Source: Bacteroidales bacterium UBA3709
Lineage (GTDB): Bacteria; Bacteroidota; Bacteroidia; Bacteroidales; UBA932
NCBI GenBank assembly: GCA_002372015.1
Contig: DFIA01000072.1
Location: forward strand, 1 to 28,573
Reading direction: 5' to 3'
Length of the DNA: 28,573 nt
The translations under genes were made by a program, and so were the position numbers. Each line of letters starts with the position of its first letter. The first letter of the stretch is position 1. Under the pieces are notes generated by a model. The model was given only the letters and a program-made list of their open reading frames with translations, ran no database searches and was not told the DNA's origin. Below are positions 8,662 to 18,749 of the stretch, piece after piece.

Positions 8662-9423
8662 CTACATTGGCATATCTCCGTTTATATTAGAAGACTGCCT
8701 ATATGACAACTCGTCTGTAACCTCTCTTAGCCTACCCTCCGAACAAAGCAGTATGCGTCCGGGATAGCGGTCTATTATAGTACGATTGTGAGTAACTATT
8801 ATAATTGCCGGCCTCCACTGGTGATGAATCTTCATCATAAGCGCCATTATACCATCGGCTGTTTCTGCATCCAGATTGCCGGTAGGTTCGTCTGCAAGAA
8901 TTATAGAAGGGCTGTTCAGCAGTGCTCTCGCTATTGCAACTCTCTGCTGCTCACCTCCAGATAGTTGGTGAGGCATTTTGTGCGCCTTTGTAGCCAAGCC
9001 TACCATATCTAAGACCTCATCGCACCGCTGCTTCATTTTGGCTTTATCTTTCCAAGAAGTGGCACTAAGAACAAACATCAGATTTTCTTCTACGCTACTA
9101 TCCATAAGAAGCTGAAAATCTTGAAACACCATTCCAAGATTACGCCTGAGGGCCGGTATCTGACGATTGCGTATTTTTTTAAGATTAAAGTCGCCTACTC
9201 GTACATTTCCGCTTGTTACAGGTAGCTCGGCATTTAATGTCTTTAATATAGAGCTCTTTCCACTGCCAACCCTGCCTACTATATAAACTAATTCGCCTCT
9301 GCTCACACTAAAGCTAACATCAGAAAGGATGAGATTACCTTCGTTAACAATATCGGCAGAGTCTAACTGAACCAATGGTAATGCATTTGCAGTAATAAAT
9401 CCGTTTGCTTGTGTTTGTGGCAT
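8662..9423 (-). CDS. ftsE: FtsE-like ABC transporter ATP-binding protein
   Basis: This 253-residue ATPase has Walker A GRVGSGKSS, a Q-loop in VFQDFQLL, the signature LSGGEQQRVAIARALL, Walker B IILADEPTGNLD and the switch histidine in IIVTHNRT. The FQDFQLLMDSSVEENL stretch is close to FtsE, the partner of FtsX that activates peptidoglycan hydrolases at the division site. No ftsX gene is next to it in this window, so the partner must be elsewhere, and a LolD/MacB-type role cannot be excluded. There is a 20-residue N-terminal extension before the nucleotide-binding domain. It is the first gene of the ftsE-nth-xer group and divergent from the TPR gene. Confidence 0.8.
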   Translation of the reverse strand: MPQTQANGFITANALPLVQLDSADIVNEGNLILSDVSFSVSRGELVYIVGRVGSGKSSILKTLNAELPVTSGNVRVGDFNLKKIRNRQIPALRRNLGMVFQDFQLLMDSSVEENLMFVLSATSWKDKAKMKQRCDEVLDMVGLATKAHKMPHQLSGGEQQRVAIARALLNSPSIILADEPTGNLDAETADGIMALMMKIHHQWRPAIIIVTHNRTIIDRYPGRILLCSEGRLREVTDELSYRQSSNINGDMPM

Positions 9424-9493
9424 AATTTTCTCAGCAAAATTCCATTGCCCAAAGTTAAGAAAAAGTGATTATTTTGCGGCAGATATTTTTAGT

Positions 9494-12376
9494 ATGGTAA
9501 AACTTGAAAAACTCAGCGCAGTGCTCATGGCCTGTATGTTGGTTTTAGTCCCGTTTTCTGCAAAAGCTCAAAACTGGCAAGAAAACCTGCAAGAAGCTAA
9601 ACAATTATATGTAAATAAAATGTACCAGAGTGCCCAAACTCTGTTTCAGAAAACTATAAAGCAAATAAAAGCTCAAGGAGGAGGTGCAGAAAGTGCTTTG
9701 GAAGAAGCAGAAGGGTATGGCTTGCTATGCGGCATATATCTGTCTCAAAACGGCACGGAGAAACAAGCTTCTACCTACAAAAGACAGTACCCTTCTTCGC
9801 CGCTCATTCCACAAATAAGTTTTGCAGCGGCTTCTGTATATTTTGCCAAAGACAACTATTCCAAGGCTTTAGAACTGATGGAAGAGTTACGGCCGGCAGA
9901 AATAGATAAAGATAATCGCAACCAATACTTGCTGCAAAAGGGCATTTGTCTGATGAAAGCTCAGAGAATGGTAGAAGCGCAAAATCATTTTATGGAAATA
10001 GATCCAAAAAGTAAACTCTATCAGCAAGGGCTGTACTATTTGGGTTATACAGATTATCTGAGCGGCAACTTCAAAGAAGCTATAGACAATTTTACCAAGT
10101 CTTCCCACCCAAAGGCCACTCTGCTCATGGCCGAGTGCTATTTTATGCTAAAAGACTATCAATATGTATTTGACAACGCCAACAACATAAACCTATACGA
10201 AGGTGCAGAAAAAGCCCGATTTGCAAGAATTGTATCGGAATCGGCTTATGCTTTAGGGCATTCTTCACAAGCGCAGCATTACTTTAATATATACTCTGCA
10301 CAAAAGGAAATGAGCAAAACAGACAGCTTCTACAGCGGAATGTTGGCCTATGCGCAAGGCAGATGGAGAGAGGCTGCATCTATGTTTGAAAAATGCGTTA
10401 TGTTCGGCGATGCAGACTCCCTCACCCAGAATGCCTTTTATAGATTAGGCAGGTGCTACATAGAAGAAAAAGACAAGGTTTCGGCAGCCGATTACTTTAA
10501 CAAAGCAGCACAACTTGATTTTAATCAACAGGTTAAGGAAGATGCCTTTTTCAATTACAGCAAGTTGAGCTTTGACCTGTGGTCTAATGCAGATGCCCTA
10601 TACGACTACCTAAAAATCTATAATCCAAACACTCAAAAGAAAGATGAAACATTGGGCTATATAGCTACAAAATGCCTTGAAGACAACAATTATCAAGATG
10701 CTATAATAGCATTGGAGCAAATAACAAAACCTTCTGCCGCCGATATTTCAAATTTGCAAAAAGCCTATTTCCTGATGGGAATGCAACTTTTGGAGCAAGA
10801 CCGCTATATACCATCGCAGAAGTATCTCAGAAAAGCCTCTGAAATTGAAAGTAATCAATCTATAAGCAACTTATCTGCCTTTTGGCTTGCCGAGAGCCTA
10901 TTCCGCTCAGATAAATTTGAGGAATCTCTTGTTCTGCTGGAAGAACTTCAGCAGAACAGTTCTTTCAAAAACTCAAACGAATATACCTTATCGCTATTTA
11001 ACAGCGGATATTGCCGTTTAAGGCTCAATAACTTAGACGCAGCATACAAAGATTTTCTTGCATATAGCAATATAGGTGGAGAGTATTCTTTAGAAGCCAT
11101 ATTAAGAATGGGCGACATAAAGTTTATGCAACGAGACTTTAACTCTGCATCTAAATTCTACTCGTCTGTGGCATCAACTGGCAACTACTCCAAAAAATAT
11201 CTCGATGCAGCTTTGCAATACGCAAAAGCCGAGGGGCTTATGGGTAACACTAAGAAAAAAAGCGAAATACTTGCACAATACACCTCAAAGGCATATTCGG
11301 CTGCCACAGGATACACCGAAGCACTTTATGAACTTGGCAGAACACAGGTACAACGAACCGATTTCAAATCTGCCGAAGGTTCTTTCCTAAAGCTTGTAAA
11401 TAACCCTACAGATAGTTTATTCTACACAAAATCATTGATAGAGTTAGGTATGTTGTATGCAAATACCGGCAACAATAAGAAGGCCAAAGAGTGCTACAAG
11501 AAAGCTGCTGCCATCAATCCGTCTTCGGAAGATGCACAGGCCGCAATAAATGCCTATCAAAATATCTGTAACCAAGAAGGTTCTCCAGACGAATTCCTAA
11601 AATGGGTTGCAGAACTACAACCTTTAGGGCAGAAACTTTCAGGCAGCAAAGAAGAGTATATTGTTCTGTTATTCAACTCTGCAGAGCAAGTTTTTCTGGC
11701 AGAAAAATATGAGGCCGCCGCAGAGGGTTTCAGAAAGTTTATCGAAGAATATCCACTATACCAACCAGAAAAATCTTGGTACTATCTTGCAGAAAGCCTT
11801 TCTCGCCTATCGGAGTATTCTAAGGCCGCAGAAGCCTATTCAAAACTTGCAGAACTAACAACAAGCACCGATAGCAAAAACAGATACGCCATGCAGGAAA
11901 TGCAGATGCTATATCAAGGCAAAGATTTTAACAAACTGATTCTGAAATCGTCTGCTTATATGGAGAGGCTTAATTTATCGGAGGCAGACAGACGGCAAGT
12001 TTCTTACTTCTTAGGAAAAGCTTTGTTAAACGAAGGACATGCAGACAGAGCCATGGAGATAATTAGAGAGTTAGCAGAAAATCCAAAAGATATTTTGGGA
12101 GCCGAAGCTTCATATCTTATTGTTAAAGACGCTTTTGACAGAGGCAAGTTCCACAAGGTAGAACAACTCGTATTTGCTCTTGCTGAAGAAAATATAGACA
12201 GATACTATTTAGCAAAATGCTATCTCCTGCTGGGCGATTCTTATCTCGAACAAAATGATTTTGAGCAAGCCGCAGCCGTTTACAACAGCATTTATCAATC
12301 CTATAAGGGAGATGGGCAGATTACCCAAATAGCAGAAACCAAGATGAAAGCCGCCAAAGAGAAATTAAATAAATAA
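9494..12376 (+). CDS. Large periplasmic tetratricopeptide-repeat protein
   Basis: This 960-residue protein starts with a Sec signal (hydrophobic core about 8-22, ending FSAKAQ near 25), so it is exported. The rest is almost all helical TPR-type repeats with recurring A..YF, Y..A...F and alanine at helix-packing sites, for example YQSAQTLFQKTI near 44, DYFNKAAQL, AKECYKKAAAINP and EQAAAVYNSIYQ near the end. Such proteins act as scaffolds; no catalytic motif is seen. The gene ends 8 nt before the barrel protein gene, so the two are probably one operon and may form a cell-envelope complex. Specific function is unknown. Confidence 0.88.
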   Translation: MVKLEKLSAVLMACMLVLVPFSAKAQNWQENLQEAKQLYVNKMYQSAQTLFQKTIKQIKAQGGGAESALEEAEGYGLLCGIYLSQNGTEKQASTYKRQYPSSPLIPQISFAAASVYFAKDNYSKALELMEELRPAEIDKDNRNQYLLQKGICLMKAQRMVEAQNHFMEIDPKSKLYQQGLYYLGYTDYLSGNFKEAIDNFTKSSHPKATLLMAECYFMLKDYQYVFDNANNINLYEGAEKARFARIVSESAYALGHSSQAQHYFNIYSAQKEMSKTDSFYSGMLAYAQGRWREAASMFEKCVMFGDADSLTQNAFYRLGRCYIEEKDKVSAADYFNKAAQLDFNQQVKEDAFFNYSKLSFDLWSNADALYDYLKIYNPNTQKKDETLGYIATKCLEDNNYQDAIIALEQITKPSAADISNLQKAYFLMGMQLLEQDRYIPSQKYLRKASEIESNQSISNLSAFWLAESLFRSDKFEESLVLLEELQQNSSFKNSNEYTLSLFNSGYCRLRLNNLDAAYKDFLAYSNIGGEYSLEAILRMGDIKFMQRDFNSASKFYSSVASTGNYSKKYLDAALQYAKAEGLMGNTKKKSEILAQYTSKAYSAATGYTEALYELGRTQVQRTDFKSAEGSFLKLVNNPTDSLFYTKSLIELGMLYANTGNNKKAKECYKKAAAINPSSEDAQAAINAYQNICNQEGSPDEFLKWVAELQPLGQKLSGSKEEYIVLLFNSAEQVFLAEKYEAAAEGFRKFIEEYPLYQPEKSWYYLAESLSRLSEYSKAAEAYSKLAELTTSTDSKNRYAMQEMQMLYQGKDFNKLILKSSAYMERLNLSEADRRQVSYFLGKALLNEGHADRAMEIIRELAENPKDILGAEASYLIVKDAFDRGKFHKVEQLVFALAEENIDRYYLAKCYLLLGDSYLEQNDFEQAAAVYNSIYQSYKGDGQITQIAETKMKAAKEKLNK

Positions 12377-12384
12377 TACTCAAT

Positions 12385-14211
12385 ATGACAGTAAAAAAAC
12401 TACACGGGATAAAAGCAATGTTGGCAATACTCGCAACATTTGCAAGTACAGTTTTAATTGCACAAAATCAGTATGGCAAGGTAGAGGTAAAAAAAGATTA
12501 CGAATCAGATTTAACAGGAGCCAAGAAGAGAGCTCTGAAAGTTGATTTTTCAGACACCCTTAAAAAATTTGATTTGAATATGAGCTACCGTATTCAAGAT
12601 AAGCAACTCAGAGATTTATACGCTTTTACCCCTATGCCTTCGGCTAAAATATCTGCAGAAAACATAGACGAAATACCGTCTTTCATGGCAAAAGTTGGTG
12701 TGGCTCTACCGTTAGCACCTACATTTGGAGTTTGGTATCAACCCATGGTTGGCAATGCAGACTTGGTTACCATAAAAGCAAATCACGACTCCTATCACGG
12801 CAAGTCAAAAATAGCAGACATAAATACTTCCAATAAGGTTTATGCAACTGATAATGATGTACAAGCAAAAAACTGGAAAAACAGCATAGGAGCCCAGTAC
12901 ACTCATATTTGGGAGAACGCACAGCTAAACACAGGCATCAACTTTCATAATGCAGGATACTATTACTACGGAATAGATCTAACCAAATATGCACAAGCTG
13001 CTATAATTCCAGATTTTACAGAGTTCCGCAGCAAAGACTTTATGAAAAAGAATATGTCTCATAAGTACAATCAGGTAGAAGCAACACTGGGCATAAATTC
13101 CATTGAATCCGAGAATTATACGGGCAAATTCCACTACAACGGCAAGGTATCGTTTACCTCTACGGCCGACAATGCAAAGTTTCTGATAATTCCAGAAGAT
13201 ATACTACTCCCAATGCCCACAGAGCCTTACAATGCCAAACTCACAGAGAATCTCCTTATTGCCAGCTTGGAGTTCGGGCCTACTGTTGGCAGGTACTCAA
13301 TGATTACAGCAGGCATCAACTCACAGTCTGCCTTCTATTCCCAAGAGCAGAATTATCACTTGAGCCTATTAGATGCCACCTTGGTTTACAAGCTCCGCAG
13401 AAATGGTTTTTCCATGGATTTAGGAGCCAGAATCAGCTTCAGTTTCAACAATAAAAGCGGAAGCGACAAGTACCACAACTATGTTTCGCCAAAGGTTTCT
13501 ATTAACTACAACATAGAAAACAGCAAAACTTGGCTATATGCCATTGCAGATGGCGGCAATAGCATCAACAGCTATGCATCGCTGATGGAAAGATGTCCGT
13601 ACATTTCGCCTGTAATAGATTTAAGAGAGAGCGGCACCCCGCTTTATACAAAAGTGGGTATCAAGGGCATGGCCTCTGCAGAACTGGATTTTGATTTATA
13701 CGTAGGTGCAGCTTACAAAAAAGGGATGCTACAGCTTACAGACAATCCGCTAAAAGCAACCTACTCAAATCATAAAGAGGCCTTTATAGGACTTAAAACA
13801 GGATTTAAAACCAAGGGCTTTGCCGCAGGTGCAGATGCCAAGTATTCTTACTATACAAAGGGCAAGAGATATGGAGGCTACACCTCCGACAAGCTTTTCA
13901 AAGGACAACCAGCCGGCTACCCTCCTTTTGAAGCCAACATTTATGCAGAAACCAACATAAACCAAAAACTCTATGTTGGGGCAAACTTGTACGCAAGAAG
14001 TGCTACACCGGCATCGCCTTTCCTGCTTAACGGAAATAAAACAAAGTATAACGGCTATGCAGACTTAGGCGTTTATGCACAGTATGTAATAGACAATCAT
14101 TTTACAGCATACATTAATGGAGGCAATCTTTTGAATGCAAAACGCATCAACTATGGTATGTATGTAGAAAGAGGCATAAATGTAGGCCTGGGGCTATTGG
14201 TTAAGTTCTGA
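12385..14211 (+). CDS. Outer-membrane beta-barrel protein (TonB-dependent-receptor-like barrel, no plug seen)
   Basis: This 608-residue protein has a signal peptide ending near LIAQ (residue 26). It then alternates hydrophobic and polar residues, with many aromatic ends of strands, as in outer-membrane barrels. It finishes with a C-terminal phenylalanine (LGLLVKF), the usual signal for the BAM machinery. The last third resembles TonB-dependent receptor barrels (RINYGMYVERGINVGL), but I see no plug domain and no TonB box, so it may be a porin-like or assembly factor. It follows the TPR gene by 8 nt. Its final codons overlap the proposed gyrB promoter. Confidence 0.75.
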   Translation: MTVKKLHGIKAMLAILATFASTVLIAQNQYGKVEVKKDYESDLTGAKKRALKVDFSDTLKKFDLNMSYRIQDKQLRDLYAFTPMPSAKISAENIDEIPSFMAKVGVALPLAPTFGVWYQPMVGNADLVTIKANHDSYHGKSKIADINTSNKVYATDNDVQAKNWKNSIGAQYTHIWENAQLNTGINFHNAGYYYYGIDLTKYAQAAIIPDFTEFRSKDFMKKNMSHKYNQVEATLGINSIESENYTGKFHYNGKVSFTSTADNAKFLIIPEDILLPMPTEPYNAKLTENLLIASLEFGPTVGRYSMITAGINSQSAFYSQEQNYHLSLLDATLVYKLRRNGFSMDLGARISFSFNNKSGSDKYHNYVSPKVSINYNIENSKTWLYAIADGGNSINSYASLMERCPYISPVIDLRESGTPLYTKVGIKGMASAELDFDLYVGAAYKKGMLQLTDNPLKATYSNHKEAFIGLKTGFKTKGFAAGADAKYSYYTKGKRYGGYTSDKLFKGQPAGYPPFEANIYAETNINQKLYVGANLYARSATPASPFLLNGNKTKYNGYADLGVYAQYVIDNHFTAYINGGNLLNAKRINYGMYVERGINVGLGLLVKF

Positions 14212-14227
14212 TTTTTTCTTAAATTTG
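14197..14227 (+). promoter_or_regulatory. gyrB promoter
   Basis: TTGG (14197-14200), a 19-nt spacer and TAAATTTG (14220-14227) fit TTTG-N19-TAnnTTTG with one change. The start would be near 14232, about 20 nt before the gyrB ATG. The -33 box lies within the end of the preceding gene. Confidence 0.55.
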
Positions 14228-14251
14228 CTAGGTTATTTAAATAGAAGAAAG

Positions 14252-16240
14252 ATGAGCGAAAAAGAGTTGAATGCGAATGCTTCTTCCGGCAACTACAATG
14301 CCGAAAGCATTCAGGTACTTGAGGGGTTGGAGGCTGTAAGAAAGCGTCCTTCCATGTATATCGGAGATATTGGAGAAAGAGGCTTACACCATCTGGTGTA
14401 TGAAGTTGTAGATAACTCAATAGATGAGGCCCTGGCCGGTTTCTGCAGTAATATATCTGTTTTCATCAACGAAGATAATTCCATAACGGTTACAGACGAT
14501 GGTAGAGGAATCCCTACCGGTATGCACGAAAAAGAACACAGAAGTGCGCTGGAAGTTGTTCTTACCATACTGCACGCCGGCGGAAAATTCAATAAAGGGA
14601 GCTATAAGGTTTCCGGAGGTTTGCACGGTGTTGGAGTAAGCTGCGTAAACGCTCTTTCTGTGTATCTTAGGGCAGAAATTCACAGGGAAGGAAAAATATT
14701 TGTTCAAGAGTACTCAAAGGGCAAACCTACTACAGAAGTTACAGTAGTGGGAGAAGCTACTGATACCGGAACTACCATAACCTTTAAGCCAGATCCGGAA
14801 ATTTTTACCCTAACAACCGTATATAACTACGATATACTTGCAGCAAGGCTTCGCGAACTTGCCTTTTTAAACAAGAAAGTCAGACTCAGCATTACGGATA
14901 AAAGATACAAAGTTTCTGACGACGAAGAAGATGCACCAAAAGAAAAAAAGCAAGTCTTCTATTCAGAAGAAGGTTTAAAAGAGTTTGTAGCATACTTAGA
15001 TGGCAATCGCACACATCTTACAGAATCTCCAATCTACTTAGAAACAGACAAAACCGGCATTCCTATAGAGATTGCCATGCAGTATAATACAGAATACAGC
15101 GAAAACGTACATTCGTACGTAAACAATATAAATACAATAGAAGGAGGCACCCATCTTACCGGCTTCCGCGGAGGTCTTACTTCCACTCTAAAGAACTATG
15201 CAGACAAACAAGGTCTGCTAAAAAATGTGAAAGTAGAAATTTCTCCAGACGATTTCCGAGAAGGTCTTACAGCCGTTATATCTGTAAAAGTTGCCGAACC
15301 TCAATTTGAGGGACAGACAAAGACAAAATTAGGAAATGCAGAGGTGCGTTCTGCTGTAAGTAAGGCTGTTAGCGAAGCTCTCGAAAACTATCTCGAGGAA
15401 AATCCTAAAGAGGCCCGCAAGATTGTAGATAAAGTCATTCTCGCCGCACAAGCCAGACAGGCTGCCCGTAAAGCCAGAGAAATGGTTCAGAGAAAGAGCG
15501 GTATGAGCGGAGTTGGTATGCCAGATAAGCTTGCAGATTGCTCAGACAGAGACCCTGCAAAGTGCGAGCTCTTTATAGTGGAGGGAGATTCCGCAGGAGG
15601 TACGGCAAAAGAAGGGCGTAACCGCCAGTACCAGGCCATACTGCCTCTGAGAGGTAAAATCCTCAATGTAGAAAAAGCTATGGAACACAGAGTGTTTGAC
15701 AGTGATACCATACGCAACATATATACAGCCCTTGGAGTTACCGTTGGTACTGAAGAAGATAGCAAAGCTCTTAATCTAAGCAAATTAAGGTATCATAAGA
15801 TTATTATCATGGCCGATGCCGATGTTGACGGTGCCCACATCACCACACTCATTCTTACATTCTTCTTCCGCTACATGATAGATTTAATTAAGAACGGCTA
15901 TGTATATTGTGCCACTCCACCGCTCTACAAAGTTGAGAAGAAGAGCCAGAAAGAGCCTAAACCACATTACTGCTGGAGCGACGACGAAAAAGATAGAATT
16001 GTTGAAGAATTGGGAGGTATAAATAACGTACGCATCCAGAGATACAAAGGTTTGGGAGAAATGAGCCAAGACCAGTTGGCAGATACAACCATGGATCCAC
16101 AACACAGAATTTTGAGAAAGGTTTATATAGAAAATGCTGCTGAGGCAGATAGGATATTCTCTATGCTAATGGGAGATGATGTACCGCCAAGAAGAGAATT
16201 TATAGAACAGCACGCTAAATACGCAAATATAGATGCATAG
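14252..16240 (+). CDS. gyrB: DNA gyrase subunit B
   Basis: GyrB is the ATPase subunit of DNA gyrase, which puts negative supercoils into DNA. I start it at the ATG at 14252 (662 residues), after AGAAGAAAG that may serve as ribosome site; an upstream in-frame start at 14225 lies on top of the promoter. The GHKL ATPase motifs are present: EAVRKRPSMYIG, VVDNSIDEALAG, DDGRGIP and GGLHGVGVSCVNALS. The TOPRIM domain has EGDSAGGTAKEGRNRQ from Glu444 and DADVDGAH; the C-terminal segment has RYKGLGEM. LRGKILNVEKA favours GyrB over ParE. It overlaps the M23 peptidase gene by 8 nt. Confidence 0.95.
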   Translation: MSEKELNANASSGNYNAESIQVLEGLEAVRKRPSMYIGDIGERGLHHLVYEVVDNSIDEALAGFCSNISVFINEDNSITVTDDGRGIPTGMHEKEHRSALEVVLTILHAGGKFNKGSYKVSGGLHGVGVSCVNALSVYLRAEIHREGKIFVQEYSKGKPTTEVTVVGEATDTGTTITFKPDPEIFTLTTVYNYDILAARLRELAFLNKKVRLSITDKRYKVSDDEEDAPKEKKQVFYSEEGLKEFVAYLDGNRTHLTESPIYLETDKTGIPIEIAMQYNTEYSENVHSYVNNINTIEGGTHLTGFRGGLTSTLKNYADKQGLLKNVKVEISPDDFREGLTAVISVKVAEPQFEGQTKTKLGNAEVRSAVSKAVSEALENYLEENPKEARKIVDKVILAAQARQAARKAREMVQRKSGMSGVGMPDKLADCSDRDPAKCELFIVEGDSAGGTAKEGRNRQYQAILPLRGKILNVEKAMEHRVFDSDTIRNIYTALGVTVGTEEDSKALNLSKLRYHKIIIMADADVDGAHITTLILTFFFRYMIDLIKNGYVYCATPPLYKVEKKSQKEPKPHYCWSDDEKDRIVEELGGINNVRIQRYKGLGEMSQDQLADTTMDPQHRILRKVYIENAAEADRIFSMLMGDDVPPRREFIEQHAKYANIDA

Positions 16241-17384
16241 TAAATTAAGATACCTCTGTATTGTCTTGTTGCTTATGCTTTTTGCGGGGCCGCAAGTTCA
16301 GGCTCAAACCAAGATCGGACAGATTATAAAAGGTTGGTTTTCGGGCAATAAAGCTCCGCAGGAAGAAGCATACGAGATACCCATTCAACTGCTGTTGCCC
16401 AGAGAAAAACTCCACAATGTAGCCTACGCACAAATAACAGGCAACGTATTAGACGAGCCCTTTAACATAATCTGGGTAGAGACAGGCCACGTACCAGAAA
16501 TAGAAATATTCTCAGACGACAAGACTCCCGATTCCTACAAGGGAGCCTTTGATATTGTTCAATATACCAAACGAGTACAAATGATAGAAAGAGGCGAGGA
16601 AGAAGATGTGGAAGAAGAATTAGACTACTCAGAAATTCCGGAAGAGTACAATATTTGGACCAACGCCTCTATAAATCCGTACAATGTTAAGCTTTCAGAA
16701 ATGAAAGACACTGTAAGGATCGATCTTAGCTCGTACACTTCTCCCGGATACAGATATGTAACTTCCGAATTTGGCGGTAGATGGGGCAGGCTCCATGCCG
16801 GTATAGATCTAAAGGTATTCATTGGCGATACCATTTATTGCGCCTTTGACAACGGTGTTGTAAGAATACAAAAGTTTGACAGACGCGGATACGGCCACTA
16901 TGTGGTTGTAAGACACGAAAACGGTCTGGAAACCTTATATGGGCACATGAGCAAAACCCTTGTAGAAGAAGGGCAAAGTCTTAGAGCCGGACAAGCTATC
17001 GGTTTAGGCGGCAGTACCGGTAGAAGTACAGGACCGCACCTGCATTTTGAATTGCGCTACCTCGGGAATCCTATCAACCCAAGAGATGCAATAGACTTTA
17101 ACTCCGGAAAGATTCATGATAAAACGCTTGTACTCACAAAAGACAACTTCAAATATCAGAACATCAAGTTTTCTAAGAAGAGTAAAAGTAGTAGAGGAAA
17201 GAAAAGCGCCAGTAGAAGTAAATCTTCCGGCAAGGGTAAAGGTGGAAGTACAATTACTGTTAGGAAGGGCGATACACTTGGCGCTATAGCCCGCAGGCAC
17301 GGCACTACCGTATCTAAATTGCAGAAGCTTAATGGGCTTAAAGGTACACTTATCAGAGCCGGTCAAAAGCTAAGAGTAAGATAA
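16233..17384 (+). CDS. M23-family metallopeptidase with C-terminal LysM domain
   Basis: This 383-residue exported protein begins with a signal peptide ending VQAQ (about residue 25). An acidic linker (about 110-135) precedes a LytM/M23 domain. The zinc ligands are visible: His188 and Asp192 in HAGID and His271 in HLHFE, with His269 as catalytic base, so an active peptidoglycan endopeptidase is likely. A Ser/Lys/Arg/Gly-rich linker (about 310-337) joins it to one LysM module (about 338-383) that should bind peptidoglycan. This layout fits cell-wall cleavage at division, or activation of other hydrolases. It overlaps gyrB by ATGCATAG. Confidence 0.92.
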   Translation: MHSKLRYLCIVLLLMLFAGPQVQAQTKIGQIIKGWFSGNKAPQEEAYEIPIQLLLPREKLHNVAYAQITGNVLDEPFNIIWVETGHVPEIEIFSDDKTPDSYKGAFDIVQYTKRVQMIERGEEEDVEEELDYSEIPEEYNIWTNASINPYNVKLSEMKDTVRIDLSSYTSPGYRYVTSEFGGRWGRLHAGIDLKVFIGDTIYCAFDNGVVRIQKFDRRGYGHYVVVRHENGLETLYGHMSKTLVEEGQSLRAGQAIGLGGSTGRSTGPHLHFELRYLGNPINPRDAIDFNSGKIHDKTLVLTKDNFKYQNIKFSKKSKSSRGKKSASRSKSSGKGKGGSTITVRKGDTLGAIARRHGTTVSKLQKLNGLKGTLIRAGQKLRVR

Positions 17385-17433
17385 AATTACAGCAAGCAAA
17401 CTAGCAAACAAATAAATAAAATAATATACCGCA

Positions 17434-18690
17434 ATGGACATTTTTGAGAGAATACAAGCCAACGAGGGCGGTCCTTTAGGACAGTACCGCAAAAGAGCAA
17501 AAGGATATTTTATGTTTCCAAAGCTTGAAGGAGAAATTCAACCTTACATGACTTTTCAAGGCAAAAAAATGCTCACATGGACATTCAACAACTACCTTGG
17601 ATTAGCCAACGATCCGGAAGTGAGAAAGGCCGATGCAGAAGCTGCAGCCAAGTGGGGATTAGCATACCCTATGGGTGCCAGAATGATGAGCGGCCATACC
17701 TCCTTACACGAACAGTTGGAAAAAGAACTCGCTGAATTTGAATGTAAGGAAGATGCCTTCTTGTTTAACTTCGGATATCAAGGCATGATTTCTACATTAG
17801 ATGCCCTGCTCACAAGAAGAGATGTTGTAGTGTACGATGAGGAATGCCACGCATGTATTATGGACGGTCTTAGGCTCCATCTTGGATTCCGCATGAAATA
17901 TGCTCACAACGATATTGCAGACTGCGAAAAGGTGCTCAATCGTGCCACCAAGAGAGCAGAAGAACAAGGAGGTGGAGTACTGCTTGTAACTGAGGGAGTT
18001 TACGGAATGACCGGTGCAATGGGCATACTGGATAAGATTGTAGAACTAAAGAAAAAATTCAAATTCAGAATACTTATAGACGATGCACACGGATTTGGAG
18101 TAATGGGAGCACACGGCCGAGGAGCTTCTGAGCAGCTGAACTGTATGGATGGCATAGATCTTTATTTTGGAGCATTTGCAAAAGCCATGGCCTCTATAGG
18201 TGGATTTATTGCCGGTCCTAAAGACATTATTAACTATTTAAGATACAATCTGCGAAGTCAAATATACGCCAAGAGTCTTCCTATGCCACTTGTAGAAGGA
18301 AATCTAAAGAGGTTGGATATGATTCGTAAGGGCGACGACAGAAGAAAGCATCTCTTTGAAATAGCACGAGCTCTGCAAAGTGGTTTAAGAGAGTTAGGAT
18401 TCGACATCGGACCGGCAGAAGCCTGTATTACTCCTGTATTTGTGCATGGTACAGTGCCAGAAGCTACAAATATGCTTGTAGATTTGAGAGAGAACTATAA
18501 CATATTCTGTTCTGTTGTTGTTTATCCAGTTGTTCCTCAAGGAGTTATCATGTTCCGCCTAATCTGCACCCAAATGCACCAAATGGAGCATGTAGAATAC
18601 ACTCTAAAAGCCTTTGCAGAAATTAAGAAGAAACACGCACAAGGCTTGTACAGCGGCACCTCGGATATTCAAGATAAAGCTATTGACTAA
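17434..18690 (+). CDS. spt: Serine palmitoyltransferase-type alpha-oxoamine synthase
   Basis: This 418-residue PLP enzyme belongs to the alpha-oxoamine synthase family (SPT, KBL, BioF, ALAS). Landmarks are NNYLGLANDPEVRKA, the glycine-rich GARMMSGHTSLH, the PLP-pairing segment DDAHGFG (Asp216 to His219) and the Schiff-base lysine Lys250 in GAFAKAMASIGGF. The FGAFAK-type lysine motif and the organism point to serine palmitoyltransferase, which condenses serine with palmitoyl-CoA to 3-ketosphinganine, the first step in Bacteroidota sphingolipids. A KBL or BioF function is the alternative, but neither neighbour supports it. The downstream short-chain dehydrogenase, 59 nt away, would suit the next step. 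Confidence 0.85.
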   Translation: MDIFERIQANEGGPLGQYRKRAKGYFMFPKLEGEIQPYMTFQGKKMLTWTFNNYLGLANDPEVRKADAEAAAKWGLAYPMGARMMSGHTSLHEQLEKELAEFECKEDAFLFNFGYQGMISTLDALLTRRDVVVYDEECHACIMDGLRLHLGFRMKYAHNDIADCEKVLNRATKRAEEQGGGVLLVTEGVYGMTGAMGILDKIVELKKKFKFRILIDDAHGFGVMGAHGRGASEQLNCMDGIDLYFGAFAKAMASIGGFIAGPKDIINYLRYNLRSQIYAKSLPMPLVEGNLKRLDMIRKGDDRRKHLFEIARALQSGLRELGFDIGPAEACITPVFVHGTVPEATNMLVDLRENYNIFCSVVVYPVVPQGVIMFRLICTQMHQMEHVEYTLKAFAEIKKKHAQGLYSGTSDIQDKAID

Positions 18691-18749
18691 AAGCAGAACA
18701 TTCTGCACCGTAACAGACTAACCCTACAATCAAGGCCAAGCACACAGAT

